Counted from the first letter of the stretch, positions 1 to 7,818 are shown. The stretch is 12,680 nucleotides of DNA from Lachnospiraceae bacterium UBA7060 (GCA_002493835.1 DLAA01000144.1:1-12680); one strand, 5' to 3'. Translations and numbers: made by a program. The notes: generated by a model from the letters alone, not told the origin.

Positions 1-21
1 AGAAATCTGTACTGTTTTCAT
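1..21 (-). CDS. 5' end of a divergent minus-strand gene, possibly an HPr-like phosphocarrier protein (partial)
   Basis: Read on the minus strand, an ATG at 21-19 opens a frame coding MKTVQIS before the window ends. It is preceded by a strong Shine-Dalgarno (AAAAGGAGGT, plus coordinates 31-40) with 9 bases of spacing, and further back by a good sigma-A promoter. So a gene start is well supported although only seven codons are visible. The N-terminus resembles my recollection of HPr-family phosphocarrier proteins of Lachnospiraceae. That is recall of a very short peptide, not a demonstrated match, and the product should be treated as unknown until the neighbouring sequence is read. Confidence 0.6.
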
Positions 22-45
22 TGCAAAAATACCTCCTTTTACTTT

Positions 46-75
46 TTGTGCTCCCTCGTTTTTATACTATATGTT
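46..75 (+). promoter_or_regulatory. Possible mtaB promoter, overlapping the divergent promoter
   Basis: TTGTGC (46-51) and TATGTT (70-75) are separated by 18 bases. Alternatively TATACT (63-68) could be the -10 box with a poor -35. Either choice overlaps the -10 box of the minus-strand promoter. A plus-strand promoter must lie here if mtaB is transcribed from its own start, but neither candidate is strong. Confidence 0.3.
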
Positions 76-92
76 AGGGATGGAAAAGTCAA
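64..92 (-). promoter_or_regulatory. Sigma-A-type promoter for the divergent minus-strand gene
   Basis: On the minus strand TTGACT (plus 87-92) is followed after exactly 17 bases by TAGTAT (plus 64-69). Transcription would start near 57, giving a leader of about 36 bases that carries the AGGAGG ribosome binding site. The -35 box matches consensus at five of six positions and the -10 at four of six. Confidence 0.6.
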
Positions 93-125
93 TGATAAAA
101 CAATACAAAAAATGCGGAGATTACT

Positions 126-1487
126 ATGAGAAGTGTAGCATTACATAATTTGGGCTGTAAGGTGAATTCCTATGAGTTGGATTATATGCAACAAGTATTA
201 CAGGAAAAGGGATATAAAATTGTGCCTTTTGATGAAGCGGCCGATGTCTATATCGTGAATACTTGTACGGTCACAAATATTGCGGACAGAAAGAGCAGAC
301 AGATGCTGCACCGTGCGAAGAAAAGGAATCCCAATGCCGTGGTGGTGGCAGTGGGATGCTATGTCCAGACAGGCGTCGAAAGTCTTGAAAAAGACAATTC
401 GGTGGATCTTGCCATCGGTAATAATCGTAAAAAGGAACTGGTGGAGATTCTTGAAGCGTATCTGGAAGAAAGAAGAGCAGGAAGGGTTCCCGGACGGGAG
501 GAGACGGATAGCGGGCAGGGGTCCCCTGCTGTAATGGTTGATAAGATTGACATAGACCATGCCCAATATGAGGAGATGACCTTGAAAAGGACAGCGGAGC
601 ACACCCGCGCATATATCAAAATTCAGGATGGCTGTAACCAGTTTTGCTCATACTGCATTATTCCTTATGCCAGAGGCAGGGTCAGGAGCCGCGGCGAGGA
701 GGATATTTTAAAGGAAGTGGAGGGAATGGCCAAGGCGGGCTATCGGGAGATAGTGTTGACGGGTATTCATATCAGTTCTTATGGCGTTGATCGGGGCAGA
801 AGTGAGCTGCTTTCTCTTTTAGAGAAGCTTTCGCAAATTGAGGGAATCGACAGAATTCGACTGGGATCTTTGGAGCCGGGCATTGTAACGGAGGACTTTG
901 CGGCGGGCATTCGCTCCTTGTCGAAGGTTTGCCCCCACTTTCACCTTTCCTTACAGAGCGGAAGCGATACCGTGCTTCGAAGGATGAACCGGCATTATGA
1001 CACGAAGGCCTATTACAGGGCAGTGGAGCTGCTTAGAAAAAATTATGGGAATCCGGCCATCACTACTGATGTGATCGTCGGTTTTCCGGGGGAGACGGAA
1101 GAAGAATTCTGCCAGACCGAAAACTTTTTGCGGCGTGTAGGATTTTATGAGATGCATATTTTCAAATACTCTAAAAGAAAAGGAACCCGGGCAGCTGAAA
1201 TGGAAGGACAACTGACGGAAGCGGGGAAGGCGCTCAGAAGTGACCGGTTGATAAAACTAGAAAGAGAAATGTCCCGGGCTTACCGAGAGAGCTTTATCGG
1301 GCAGCAGGAACAGGTACTTTTCGAGGAGATTGTCACGATAGAGGGAAAAAACTGGTGGGTCGGACATACGCCGCATTATATAAAAGCGGCAAAGAAGGCG
1401 GCTCCCGGGGAGAGCCTGCACAATCAGCTCCTTTCCTGCCGGCTTGAAGGTTTTTTGGAGGAAGAGATTCTGCGGGCTGGGACATAG
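126..1487 (+). CDS. mtaB: tRNA (t6A37) methylthiotransferase MtaB, radical SAM enzyme
   Basis: This 453-residue protein has the full architecture of the MtaB branch of methylthiotransferases, which convert t6A37 to ms2t6A37 in tRNAs reading ANN codons. The N-terminal MTTase domain (about 1-115) carries the three cysteines that bind the auxiliary 4Fe-4S cluster: C11 (NLGCKVN), C47 (NTCTVT) and C78 (VGCY). The radical SAM core (about 160-380) has the CxxxCxxC motif at C170, C174 and C177, followed by IIPYARG, then LSLQSGS at 274-280 and VGFPGE at 318-323. The rest, from about 385, fits a TRAM RNA-binding domain. Residues 113-150 form a charged linker between domains. The ATG at 126 has GGAGA (116-120) five bases upstream. 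Length and motifs fit MtaB (B. subtilis YqeV) rather than MiaB. The next gene has its own promoter, so mtaB is probably monocistronic. Confidence 0.95.
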   Translation: MRSVALHNLGCKVNSYELDYMQQVLQEKGYKIVPFDEAADVYIVNTCTVTNIADRKSRQMLHRAKKRNPNAVVVAVGCYVQTGVESLEKDNSVDLAIGNNRKKELVEILEAYLEERRAGRVPGREETDSGQGSPAVMVDKIDIDHAQYEEMTLKRTAEHTRAYIKIQDGCNQFCSYCIIPYARGRVRSRGEEDILKEVEGMAKAGYREIVLTGIHISSYGVDRGRSELLSLLEKLSQIEGIDRIRLGSLEPGIVTEDFAAGIRSLSKVCPHFHLSLQSGSDTVLRRMNRHYDTKAYYRAVELLRKNYGNPAITTDVIVGFPGETEEEFCQTENFLRRVGFYEMHIFKYSKRKGTRAAEMEGQLTEAGKALRSDRLIKLEREMSRAYRESFIGQQEQVLFEEIVTIEGKNWWVGHTPHYIKAAKKAAPGESLHNQLLSCRLEGFLEEEILRAGT

Positions 1488-1491
1488 ACTA

Positions 1492-1520
1492 TTGACCGGG
1501 TTTGGATTTACCGATATAAT
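1492..1520 (+). promoter_or_regulatory. Strong sigma-A promoter of the GGDEF-EAL gene
   Basis: TTGACC (1492-1497) and a perfect TATAAT (1515-1520) are separated by 17 bases. The -35 box begins only five bases after the mtaB stop codon. Transcription from about 1527 leaves an untranslated leader of roughly 87 bases before the ATG at 1614. That leader contains a weak two-tier hairpin (GGAG 1563-1566 with CTCC 1587-1590, and TGCA 1571-1574 with TGCA 1580-1583), but I could not match it to a c-di-GMP riboswitch. Confidence 0.75.
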
Positions 1521-1613
1521 AAATAGGGAAAATAGGCTTTCTAATTCCGGGGCATGATATGGGGAGACAATGCAAAATCTGCAGACCTCCGCATAGTGAG
1601 AAGAGAGTAACGG

Positions 1614-4580
1614 ATGATGACGGAGATGTCTGGTCATAAAGGAAAAGACAGAACAATATTCTGGATATCGATGCGTTCGCTTCTGGTGGTGCGGACAGCC
1701 GAGATGCTTCTTCTGCTGGCCAGTCTTGTGCTGGGCGGCGTGATACAGACCTTAAACCGCAATGCGCAGGATATTTTGGCGAAGCAGGTAGAGAATCGGA
1801 GCAGTTATCTTGCTGGCAGCATGGCCTTAAGCTGGTCTAATTTGAGTGTGATAACGAGTAAAGTGAACACTTATGTGCAGGGGCAGATTGACAGTGGAAA
1901 GACAGTGGAGGAGATCACCACAGAAGATGCCGGCACCATGCTGACAGGTGAGATCTGCCAGCATTTGATCGATACTATGTACACGAAACAAGTGTCGGGA
2001 ATTTTTATACTTTTATATACACAGGCCCTGGATGGGCGTGCCATTAACGATGTGCAAGGTATTTATTTGCGAGATTCGGGCCCTGTTTCCGCGGCTTGCG
2101 GGGATGTTTTGGTGGAAAGGGCGCCTGTGGAGGTGGTGCGTTCCGAGAGATTGGACATGGATACAGGCTGGCAGCCGTTTTTTTCTGCAAAGGACAGTGT
2201 ACAACAGCCATTCTTTTATAAACCATATCAGGCGGCGGTTAATGGAAATGGGGCGCTTTCTGCGGAAGCCTGTGGGTACTGGACAACGGAGACTTATCAC
2301 CTCTCGGGGGATGATAAACAGGCCATTGCTTATTCACAGCCTTTGATTTTGCCAGACGGCACGGTCTATGGCGTGCTGGGGGTGGAGGCTTCGACAGAAT
2401 ATTTAAAGACACTTCTGCCAAGTGATGAGTTTTTGGAGATGGAGCAAGGCTCTTATATGCTTGCCTGTAGTGCGCAGGACGGCGTTCTAAGGCCGGTAGT
2501 TTTATCCAGCGGATATATGACCGAACAAATGGCTGAAGATCTGCGGTTTACTTTTACAGATGATAAGTGTAAAACTGTGACAGATGAGAGAGAGAATTAT
2601 TACGGGGCAGTGGAAAATTTGGCTCTCTATAGCAAGAATACGCCCTTTAGTTCTGAAAAGTGGTATTTGATAGGATTTACAAGACAGGATGATCTTTATG
2701 CTTTCGCGATTCAGGTCACCAGGACGCTGGCCGTTGCTTTTGTGGGAATGATAATAATCGGCTTGATTGGTATCTTTCTGGTGAGCTATAGTTTAACCAG
2801 ACCGGTTCGTATTCTTTCGGAGGAAGTGGAAAAGGCGAAACGGATGGGAACGCTGCCTTCTCTTCCAGCCACAGGAATCCGAGAGATCGATCAATTTTCC
2901 AAGGCTATTATGAGACTGCAGCAGGAAGTGACGGATTCCGCCACGCGTTTTATGCAGATTATACAGATGTCCAGTGCAGATTTGGCAGGGTATGAGCTGA
3001 AGGAGGGCTCTGACAGAGTATTTGTGACTGCAAATTATTTCCCGTTGATGGGAGCGGAGAATGTGGACATAGAAAATTTGACGGTGGATAAATTTCGTGA
3101 GATTAAGATGGAGATCAAGCGTAATCTGCCAGCCAGAACCGAGGAGGATGGCAGCACAGTCTATACTATGGTGAATGAAGACGGTACAGTGCGGTATCTA
3201 CGCTCTTCTGCGACTCAGGACGGAGACAGGCTTGTAGGACTTTTGGAGGATGTCACAGTATCCACTTTGGAAATGAAGCAGATAGAGAGAGAACGTGACA
3301 GCGATATTCTGACTAAGCTTTATGGCAGACAAGGTTTCCACAGAGAGGCTGAAGAGCTGTTTGGGCAGCGTGATGTGATGAAGCATGCGGCTCTGCTTAT
3401 GATTGACTTGGATAATTTAAAAATCACTAACGATAGATTTGGTCATAATTTTGGCGATCTCTACATTCAGACGGCGGCAAAATGCTTTCAGGATAATACG
3501 CCGGAAGGAACGCTGTGTGCCCGCGTTGGTGGAGATGAGTTTGTGATCCTCTTCTATGGTTATGACGAAAGGGATACAATCAGGGAGTGTTTAAAGAAGC
3601 TGTATCAGGCCATCAGAGCAGTAGATTTTGAGCTTCCTGATGGGCAGAATATGGGTCTTAGCGCTTCAGGCGGCTTTGCCTGGTATCCGGAGGACAGCGA
3701 TAGTCTGTCACTTTTGATAAAATATTCGGATTTTGCCATGTATCAGGTGAAACGGTCTAAAAAGGGACAGCTTCGAGAGTTTGACAGCGAGGCATGGGCT
3801 CAGCAGATGTCTGAAGATCAGAGTCGTTTAGAATTCCACCAGATGCTTGAGTCACAGAAAATTAATTATCATTTTCAGCCCATTTTTCGGGCGGAGAACG
3901 GTTCAGTGTACGGTTATGAGGCTTTGATGCGCGTGGATATGCCTAGTCTGCGCAGTCCTAAAATGGTACTGCAGATTGCAAGGGAAGAGGGCTGCATGAG
4001 CGAGATCGAAAAGATCACCATATTTAAGGCTACTGAGAGCTATGAGTCGCTGCTTGAGAAGGGAGCAGTATTGCCGGATGCTTTTTTGTTTATCAATTCT
4101 ATAGCCAATGAGTCCATGACTAAGGAGGACGAACAGGAGTATCATAGGCGATTCGAGAAGCTGCAAGATCGGATTGTTATCGAGATTACAGAGACGGAGA
4201 ATCTGGAGATGGAGCTGATTCGGAAAAAGAGTGCGACAGAGGGCTTTACAGGTGTCTTTGCACTGGATGATTATGGCAGCGGTTATAACAGTGAATTAAA
4301 TCTCTTGACATTGAATCCTCATTATGTGAAGGTGGATGTCAGCATCGTGCGCAGCATTGATGCTGACGAGAACAAGCAGCAGATTGTGAGAAATATTGTG
4401 CAGTACGCTCATGAGCGGGGTATGAAGATCATCGCTGAAGGGATAGAGAGCGGTTTGGAACTGAAAAAACTTCTTGAGCTTCAGGTGGATCTCTTACAGG
4501 GCTATTATCTCGCAAAACCGGGCGCAGTGCCTCCGGCACTCTCCGAGGATGCAAGACTTCTTTTGTGGAATAGAAAATGA
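1614..4580 (+). CDS. Membrane-bound sensor with GGDEF and EAL domains (c-di-GMP turnover)
   Basis: The 988-residue protein has a transmembrane helix at about 27-46, an extracytoplasmic sensor of some 320 residues, a second helix at about 371-392, a HAMP-like linker (393-445) and a divergent PAS-like segment (about 446-548). The sensor's size and its position between two helices fit a double Cache domain, but this is inferred from layout. The GGDEF domain (about 560-725) has an intact GGDEF at 639-643. The RxxD product-inhibition site normally five residues earlier is absent. The EAL domain (about 745-975) keeps E769 of EAL, N828, E857, the pair D885/D886, K906, E942 and Q962, so phosphodiesterase activity is likely and cyclase activity possible. 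Net direction cannot be read from sequence. The start at 1614 is one of two tandem ATGs behind a modest GAGAG (1603-1607); a third, at 1626, has GGAG touching it and is too close. It is flanked by unrelated housekeeping genes and has its own promoter. Confidence 0.9.
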   Translation: MMTEMSGHKGKDRTIFWISMRSLLVVRTAEMLLLLASLVLGGVIQTLNRNAQDILAKQVENRSSYLAGSMALSWSNLSVITSKVNTYVQGQIDSGKTVEEITTEDAGTMLTGEICQHLIDTMYTKQVSGIFILLYTQALDGRAINDVQGIYLRDSGPVSAACGDVLVERAPVEVVRSERLDMDTGWQPFFSAKDSVQQPFFYKPYQAAVNGNGALSAEACGYWTTETYHLSGDDKQAIAYSQPLILPDGTVYGVLGVEASTEYLKTLLPSDEFLEMEQGSYMLACSAQDGVLRPVVLSSGYMTEQMAEDLRFTFTDDKCKTVTDERENYYGAVENLALYSKNTPFSSEKWYLIGFTRQDDLYAFAIQVTRTLAVAFVGMIIIGLIGIFLVSYSLTRPVRILSEEVEKAKRMGTLPSLPATGIREIDQFSKAIMRLQQEVTDSATRFMQIIQMSSADLAGYELKEGSDRVFVTANYFPLMGAENVDIENLTVDKFREIKMEIKRNLPARTEEDGSTVYTMVNEDGTVRYLRSSATQDGDRLVGLLEDVTVSTLEMKQIERERDSDILTKLYGRQGFHREAEELFGQRDVMKHAALLMIDLDNLKITNDRFGHNFGDLYIQTAAKCFQDNTPEGTLCARVGGDEFVILFYGYDERDTIRECLKKLYQAIRAVDFELPDGQNMGLSASGGFAWYPEDSDSLSLLIKYSDFAMYQVKRSKKGQLREFDSEAWAQQMSEDQSRLEFHQMLESQKINYHFQPIFRAENGSVYGYEALMRVDMPSLRSPKMVLQIAREEGCMSEIEKITIFKATESYESLLEKGAVLPDAFLFINSIANESMTKEDEQEYHRRFEKLQDRIVIEITETENLEMELIRKKSATEGFTGVFALDDYGSGYNSELNLLTLNPHYVKVDVSIVRSIDADENKQQIVRNIVQYAHERGMKIIAEGIESGLELKKLLELQVDLLQGYYLAKPGAVPPALSEDARLLLWNRK

Positions 4581-4590
4581 GGATTTGCCG

Positions 4591-4619
4591 TTGAATTTTT
4601 TGGAAAATGATGGTAATAT
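4591..4619 (+). promoter_or_regulatory. Promoter of the ireB operon, with extended -10
   Basis: TTGAAT (4591-4596) and TAATAT (4614-4619) are separated by 17 bases, and TG at 4611-4612 gives an extended -10 element. The predicted start near 4626 leaves a leader of about 78 bases. The leader contains the 13-base repeated element at 4643-4655 and a small AT-rich hairpin, GTTAT-ACTA-ATAAC, at 4669-4682 just before the ribosome binding site. Confidence 0.6.
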
Positions 4620-4642
4620 GCTATAAACTCAGAGTCGTGCAG

Positions 4643-4655
4643 ATTTTCGAATGGC
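4643..4655 (+). repeat. 13-base direct repeat, copy 1 (ireB upstream region)
   Basis: ATTTTCGAATGGC occurs here and identically at 10181-10193, both in intergenic DNA. A TATACT hexamer begins 15 bases after its end (4671-4676). It may be a -35-type element or an operator; its function is unknown. Confidence 0.5.
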
Positions 4656-4703
4656 ATGGCGCAAGGTGGTTATACTAATAACAGTAGATAAGGGCGTGAA
4701 AAT

Positions 4704-4976
4704 ATGCGGGATCGGGATTTGGAAAATACACAGTTTTTTACCGTGGAGACGGAGCCGGAGACAGGCGTTAAGCTTGTTCTGTCCACGGTGTATGAGGCGT
4801 TGACGGAGAAGGGGTATAACCCGGTCAATCAGATCGTTGGATACATCATGTCCGGCGACCCCACTTACATCACCAGCCATAAGAGTGCCAGAAGCCTGAT
4901 TATGAAGGTGGAGAGGGATGAGCTTGTGGAAGAGATGCTTGTGGAATATATCAAAAACTCTATTAAAAATGGATAG
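4704..4976 (+). CDS. ireB: IreB family regulatory phosphoprotein (DUF965/UPF0297)
   Basis: This 90-residue protein matches the small IreB/YrzL family along its length. The hallmark core is GYNPVNQIVGYIMSGDP (residues 37-53), followed by a conserved basic ARS..KVERDELVEEM segment. In Enterococcus faecalis IreB is a substrate of the PASTA-domain Ser/Thr kinase IreK and negatively controls cephalosporin resistance; the phosphorylated threonines there are near the N-terminus. Here T9 and T13 occupy a comparable region, but whether they are modified is unknown. It is cytosolic, with no signal or membrane segment. The ATG at 4704 has AAGGG (4690-4694) nine bases upstream. It leads the operon, 15 bases before ruvX, the same partner order as B. 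subtilis yrzL-yrrK-yrzB. Confidence 0.93.
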   Translation: MRDRDLENTQFFTVETEPETGVKLVLSTVYEALTEKGYNPVNQIVGYIMSGDPTYITSHKSARSLIMKVERDELVEEMLVEYIKNSIKNG

Positions 4977-4991
4977 TAGTGGGAAAAACAG

Positions 4992-5432
4992 ATGAGGATC
5001 ATGGGATTGGATCTTGGTTCTAAGACAGTGGGGGTGGCCATTAGTGACCCCTTATTAGTCACGGCACAAGGGATCGAGATTATCAGGCGAAAGGATGAGA
5101 ACAAGCTCAGGCAAACGCTCGCTCGCATTGAAGTGCTGATTGCAGAGTACGAGATTGAAAAGATTGTGCTGGGTCTGCCAAAAAATATGAACAATACGAT
5201 GGGGGAGCGGGCTGAACTTTCGCTTGAATTTAAAGAAAAGCTGGAGCGGCGGACCGGTCTTCCTGTTGTGATGTGGGATGAGAGACTGACAACGGCAGCG
5301 GCAGACAGGGCTATGATAGAGGCTGGTATCCGAAGGGAAAATCGCAGGGATCACGTGGATAAAATTGCGGCATGCTTTATTTTACAGGGATACCTAGATT
5401 ATCTGACTGCACAGTCGGAACAGGAGAAGTGA
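4992..5432 (+). CDS. ruvX: RuvX/YqgF family putative pre-16S rRNA nuclease / Holliday junction resolvase-like protein
   Basis: At 146 residues this has the usual YqgF/RuvX length and RNase H-like fold motifs. These are D7 in GLDLGSKTVGVA, the central VLGLPKNM strand-loop (59-66), WDERLTT (95-101) and the C-terminal HVDKIAA with D123. D7 and D123 are expected metal ligands. The family has been tied to 5' maturation of 16S rRNA in Escherichia coli and to Holliday junction resolution in other bacteria, so its role here is not fixed by sequence. The start at 4992 has only a weak GGGAAA ribosome binding site. An in-frame ATG at 5001 has GAGG three bases away, which is too close, so 4992 is preferred. 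Confidence 0.92.
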   Translation: MRIMGLDLGSKTVGVAISDPLLVTAQGIEIIRRKDENKLRQTLARIEVLIAEYEIEKIVLGLPKNMNNTMGERAELSLEFKEKLERRTGLPVVMWDERLTTAAADRAMIEAGIRRENRRDHVDKIAACFILQGYLDYLTAQSEQEK

Positions 5433-5436
5433 CAGG

Positions 5437-5691
5437 ATGGAAAAAATTACATTTACATCAGAGGCGGGGAAAGCTGTCGAATTTTATGTCCTGGAACAGA
5501 CTAGGATCGGCGGCATGGACTATCTTTTGGTAGCGGATTCTGCGGATGACGACGGAGAGGCACTTATTTTGTGCGATGTTTCTGATCCGGAGGCTCCTGA
5601 GGCAGTGTACGAGATCGTGGAAGATGATGAAAAATTAAGCGCGGTGGCAGCTGTGTTTGAAAAGATGATGGACGACATAAATATTATTTAG
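5437..5691 (+). CDS. DUF1292 (YrzB-like) acidic small protein
   Basis: This 84-residue acidic protein fits the DUF1292 family: a predicted beta-rich N-terminus (KITFTSEAGKAVEFYVLEQ), a YLLVADS strand, the acidic SADDDGEALIL segment and an acidic C-terminal helix. The molecular function of the family is not known. It follows ruvX after four bases, and its ribosome binding site AGGAGA (5422-5427) lies inside the end of ruvX, so the two are probably translationally coupled. The ireB-ruvX-DUF1292 trio is conserved in Firmicutes, which suggests a shared process, but no partner can be named from this sequence. Confidence 0.88.
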   Translation: MEKITFTSEAGKAVEFYVLEQTRIGGMDYLLVADSADDDGEALILCDVSDPEAPEAVYEIVEDDEKLSAVAAVFEKMMDDINII

Positions 5692-5712
5692 CGGAAAGTG
5701 GAGGGAAGTTTT

Positions 5713-7389
5713 TTGAAGAAAAATGAAAAGGGGAAGTCAGCAGCTAAACTGAAAGTTATCCCATTAGGCGGTTTGGAGCAGATTGGGCTTAATATTACTG
5801 CTTTTGAATATGAGGATAGCATTGTAGTTGTGGACTGTGGATTGTCTTTCCCGGAGGACGAAATGCTGGGAATTGACCTGGTGATACCGGATATTACGTA
5901 TCTTCGAGACAACACAAACAAGGTCAAGGGGTTTGTGATCACCCATGGACATGAAGATCACATCGGGGCACTGCCCTATGTTTTGAAAGAGTTAAACATA
6001 CCTGTCTACGCGACGAAGCTGACGATGGGTATCATAGAAAACAAGCTGGAAGAGCACGGATTGATGAAAACTACTAAAAGGAAGGTTGTGAAGTTTGGTC
6101 AATCTATTAATTTAGGTCAGTTTCGGATAGAATTTATAAGAACTAACCATAGTATTGTGGATGCGGCAGCACTGGCCATCTATTCTCCGGCGGGGGTGGT
6201 AGTGCATACAGGAGATTTCAAGGTGGATTATACGCCGGTGTTTGGCGACGCCATTGATTTACAGCGGTTTGCAGAACTTGGGAAAAAGGGTGTGCTTGCG
6301 CTGATGTGCGACTCCACTAACGCGGAGAGAACTGGATTTACGCCTTCTGAGAAAACCGTGGGAAAGACATTTGATTCACTCTTTCTGGAACATAAGGATA
6401 CCCGTATTTTGATTGCTACTTTTGCTTCCAATGTGGACAGAGTACGCCAGATCATTAACACGGCGGAAAAGTTTGACAGAAAAGTAGTGGTGGAGGGGCG
6501 CAGTATGGTCAATATCATACAGACTGCCTCCGAGCTGGGCTATCTGCAGATAGCCGACAGGACGTTGATTGATGTGGAGGAGCTTAAGAATTATCCGCCT
6601 GAGAAGACAGTTATCATCACCACTGGCAGCCAGGGTGAGAGCATGGCGGCGTTAAGCCGAATGGCAGGCAACAATCATAAAAAGATATCTATTATGCCGG
6701 GAGATACGGTGATCTTTTCATCTCATCCCATACCAGGCAATGAGAAGGCAGTTACCAATATTATCAATGAGCTTCAGATGAAAGGCGCAGATGTGATCTT
6801 TCAAGATGTACATGTGTCAGGGCATGCCTGTCAGGAGGAGATCAAGCTAATCTATTCTCTGGTGAAACCCAGATACGCGATTCCGGTTCATGGGGAGTAC
6901 AAGCACAGGAAAGCACAGGCGAAAATCGCTGCGGAATTAGGGATTGCCAAAGAAAATATTTTTATGCTGCAGTCTGGAGATGTGTTGGAGATGGATGACC
7001 AAAAGGCTGTCGTGAACGGTAAGGTGCCCGTGGGTGCAATTCTTGTGGATGGACTGGGCGTGGGCGATGTCGGCAATGTAGTGCTGCGCGATAGACAGCA
7101 TCTTGCGGAAGATGGGATCATGATCGTGGTGATGGCTTTGGAGTCCCATAGCGACCAGCTTATCTCAGGGCCTGATATTGTATCAAGAGGTTTCGTTTAT
7201 GTAAGAGAGTCCGATGAGCTTCTGGATGAGGCCAGACTTTTAGTAAATGAGGCTGTGCAGGACTGCTTAGACCGGGGTAAGACCGATTGGGGTAAGCTAA
7301 AGAGTACAGTTAAAGATGTGTTGAGCGATTTTGTTTGGAAGAAGACAAAGAGAAGACCGATGATACTGCCTATTATTATGGAAGTCTAG
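5713..7389 (+). CDS. rnj: Ribonuclease J (metallo-beta-lactamase / beta-CASP)
   Basis: RNase J degrades and matures RNA by endonuclease and 5'-to-3' exonuclease activity in the cytoplasm. I place the start at the TTG at 5713, giving 558 residues, because GGAGGG (5700-5705) stands seven bases upstream. A GTG at 5698 in the same frame overlaps that site and has only GCGGAAA before it. With this numbering the beta-lactamase domain shows PLGGLEQIG (17-25) and the metal motif HGHEDH (78-83), with H146 and D168 (HTGDFK) as further ligands. The beta-CASP domain includes CDSTNAERTG (199-208), HVSGHACQEE (367-376) and PVHGEYKH with H393. The C-terminal domain (about 450-558) ends in the RNase J-like DFVWKKTKRRPMILPIIMEV. 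All catalytic ligands are present. Only one RNase J is seen here; a paralogue elsewhere cannot be excluded. The next gene, of the YlbF family, also concerns RNA metabolism. Confidence 0.95.
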   Translation: MKKNEKGKSAAKLKVIPLGGLEQIGLNITAFEYEDSIVVVDCGLSFPEDEMLGIDLVIPDITYLRDNTNKVKGFVITHGHEDHIGALPYVLKELNIPVYATKLTMGIIENKLEEHGLMKTTKRKVVKFGQSINLGQFRIEFIRTNHSIVDAAALAIYSPAGVVVHTGDFKVDYTPVFGDAIDLQRFAELGKKGVLALMCDSTNAERTGFTPSEKTVGKTFDSLFLEHKDTRILIATFASNVDRVRQIINTAEKFDRKVVVEGRSMVNIIQTASELGYLQIADRTLIDVEELKNYPPEKTVIITTGSQGESMAALSRMAGNNHKKISIMPGDTVIFSSHPIPGNEKAVTNIINELQMKGADVIFQDVHVSGHACQEEIKLIYSLVKPRYAIPVHGEYKHRKAQAKIAAELGIAKENIFMLQSGDVLEMDDQKAVVNGKVPVGAILVDGLGVGDVGNVVLRDRQHLAEDGIMIVVMALESHSDQLISGPDIVSRGFVYVRESDELLDEARLLVNEAVQDCLDRGKTDWGKLKSTVKDVLSDFVWKKTKRRPMILPIIMEV

Positions 7390-7468
7390 CAGCGAGAAAG
7401 TATCGAAAATGCAGTTTTGTGAATGGCGTGTGTCAAACTGTGTATTTGATAGAGGAGAGGGATGCATC

Positions 7469-7804
7469 ATGTCAGACAAAGAGATTATAGAAGCAGCCAG
7501 ACAGTTTGCGGATCAGATTATGACCTCAGACACATATAAAGAATATCTTTACCAACGGGAGAAGATAAAAAAGCAGCCGGAGCTCTACGATAAGGTGAAT
7601 GAATACAGGCAGCGCAATTTTGACCTTCAAAACGAGACGGATGGCGACGATCTGCTTGAGCGAATGGAGGCTTTTGACAAGGAATACGAGAAATTCAGGG
7701 AGAATCCCTTGGTAGATGATTTTTTGCAGGCCGAACTGGCTTTCTGCCGTATGATGCAGGAAGTCTATGTGCTGCTTGCAGATGAGATTGATTTTGAGGT
7801 GTAA
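7469..7804 (+). CDS. YlbF/YmcA family protein
   Basis: This 111-residue, mostly helical, charged protein resembles the YlbF/YmcA family (Com_YlbF), including the KEYLYQREKIKKQPELYDKV helix and the late SerVal-free ENPLVDDFLQAELAFCRMM helix. In B. subtilis YlbF and YmcA join YaaT in a complex that modulates RNase Y-dependent mRNA maturation. Which paralogue this represents is unclear, so no symbol is given. The start at 7469 has a good GGAGAGG (7454-7460) eight bases upstream. An upstream in-frame ATG at 7409 would add 20 residues but has no convincing ribosome binding site. Lying directly after RNase J, it forms an RNA-decay pair within the operon. The 79-base gap before it is the largest in the operon and could hold a weak internal promoter. 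Confidence 0.82.
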   Translation: MSDKEIIEAARQFADQIMTSDTYKEYLYQREKIKKQPELYDKVNEYRQRNFDLQNETDGDDLLERMEAFDKEYEKFRENPLVDDFLQAELAFCRMMQEVYVLLADEIDFEV

Positions 7805-7818
7805 GAGGGGCAATAAGT

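Noticed and set aside
1521..1613. c-di-GMP riboswitch in the leader of the GGDEF-EAL gene
   Set aside because: The conserved bases of the GEMM-type aptamer are absent; only a weak two-tier hairpin is visible.
5698..5712. GTG start for RNase J five codons upstream
   Set aside because: It overlaps the best Shine-Dalgarno (5700-5705), which is ideally spaced for the TTG at 5713, and has only GCGGAAA before it.
7409..7468. Longer N-terminus for the YlbF-family protein
   Set aside because: There is no good ribosome binding site before 7409, the added residues do not resemble the family, and 7469 has a strong site.
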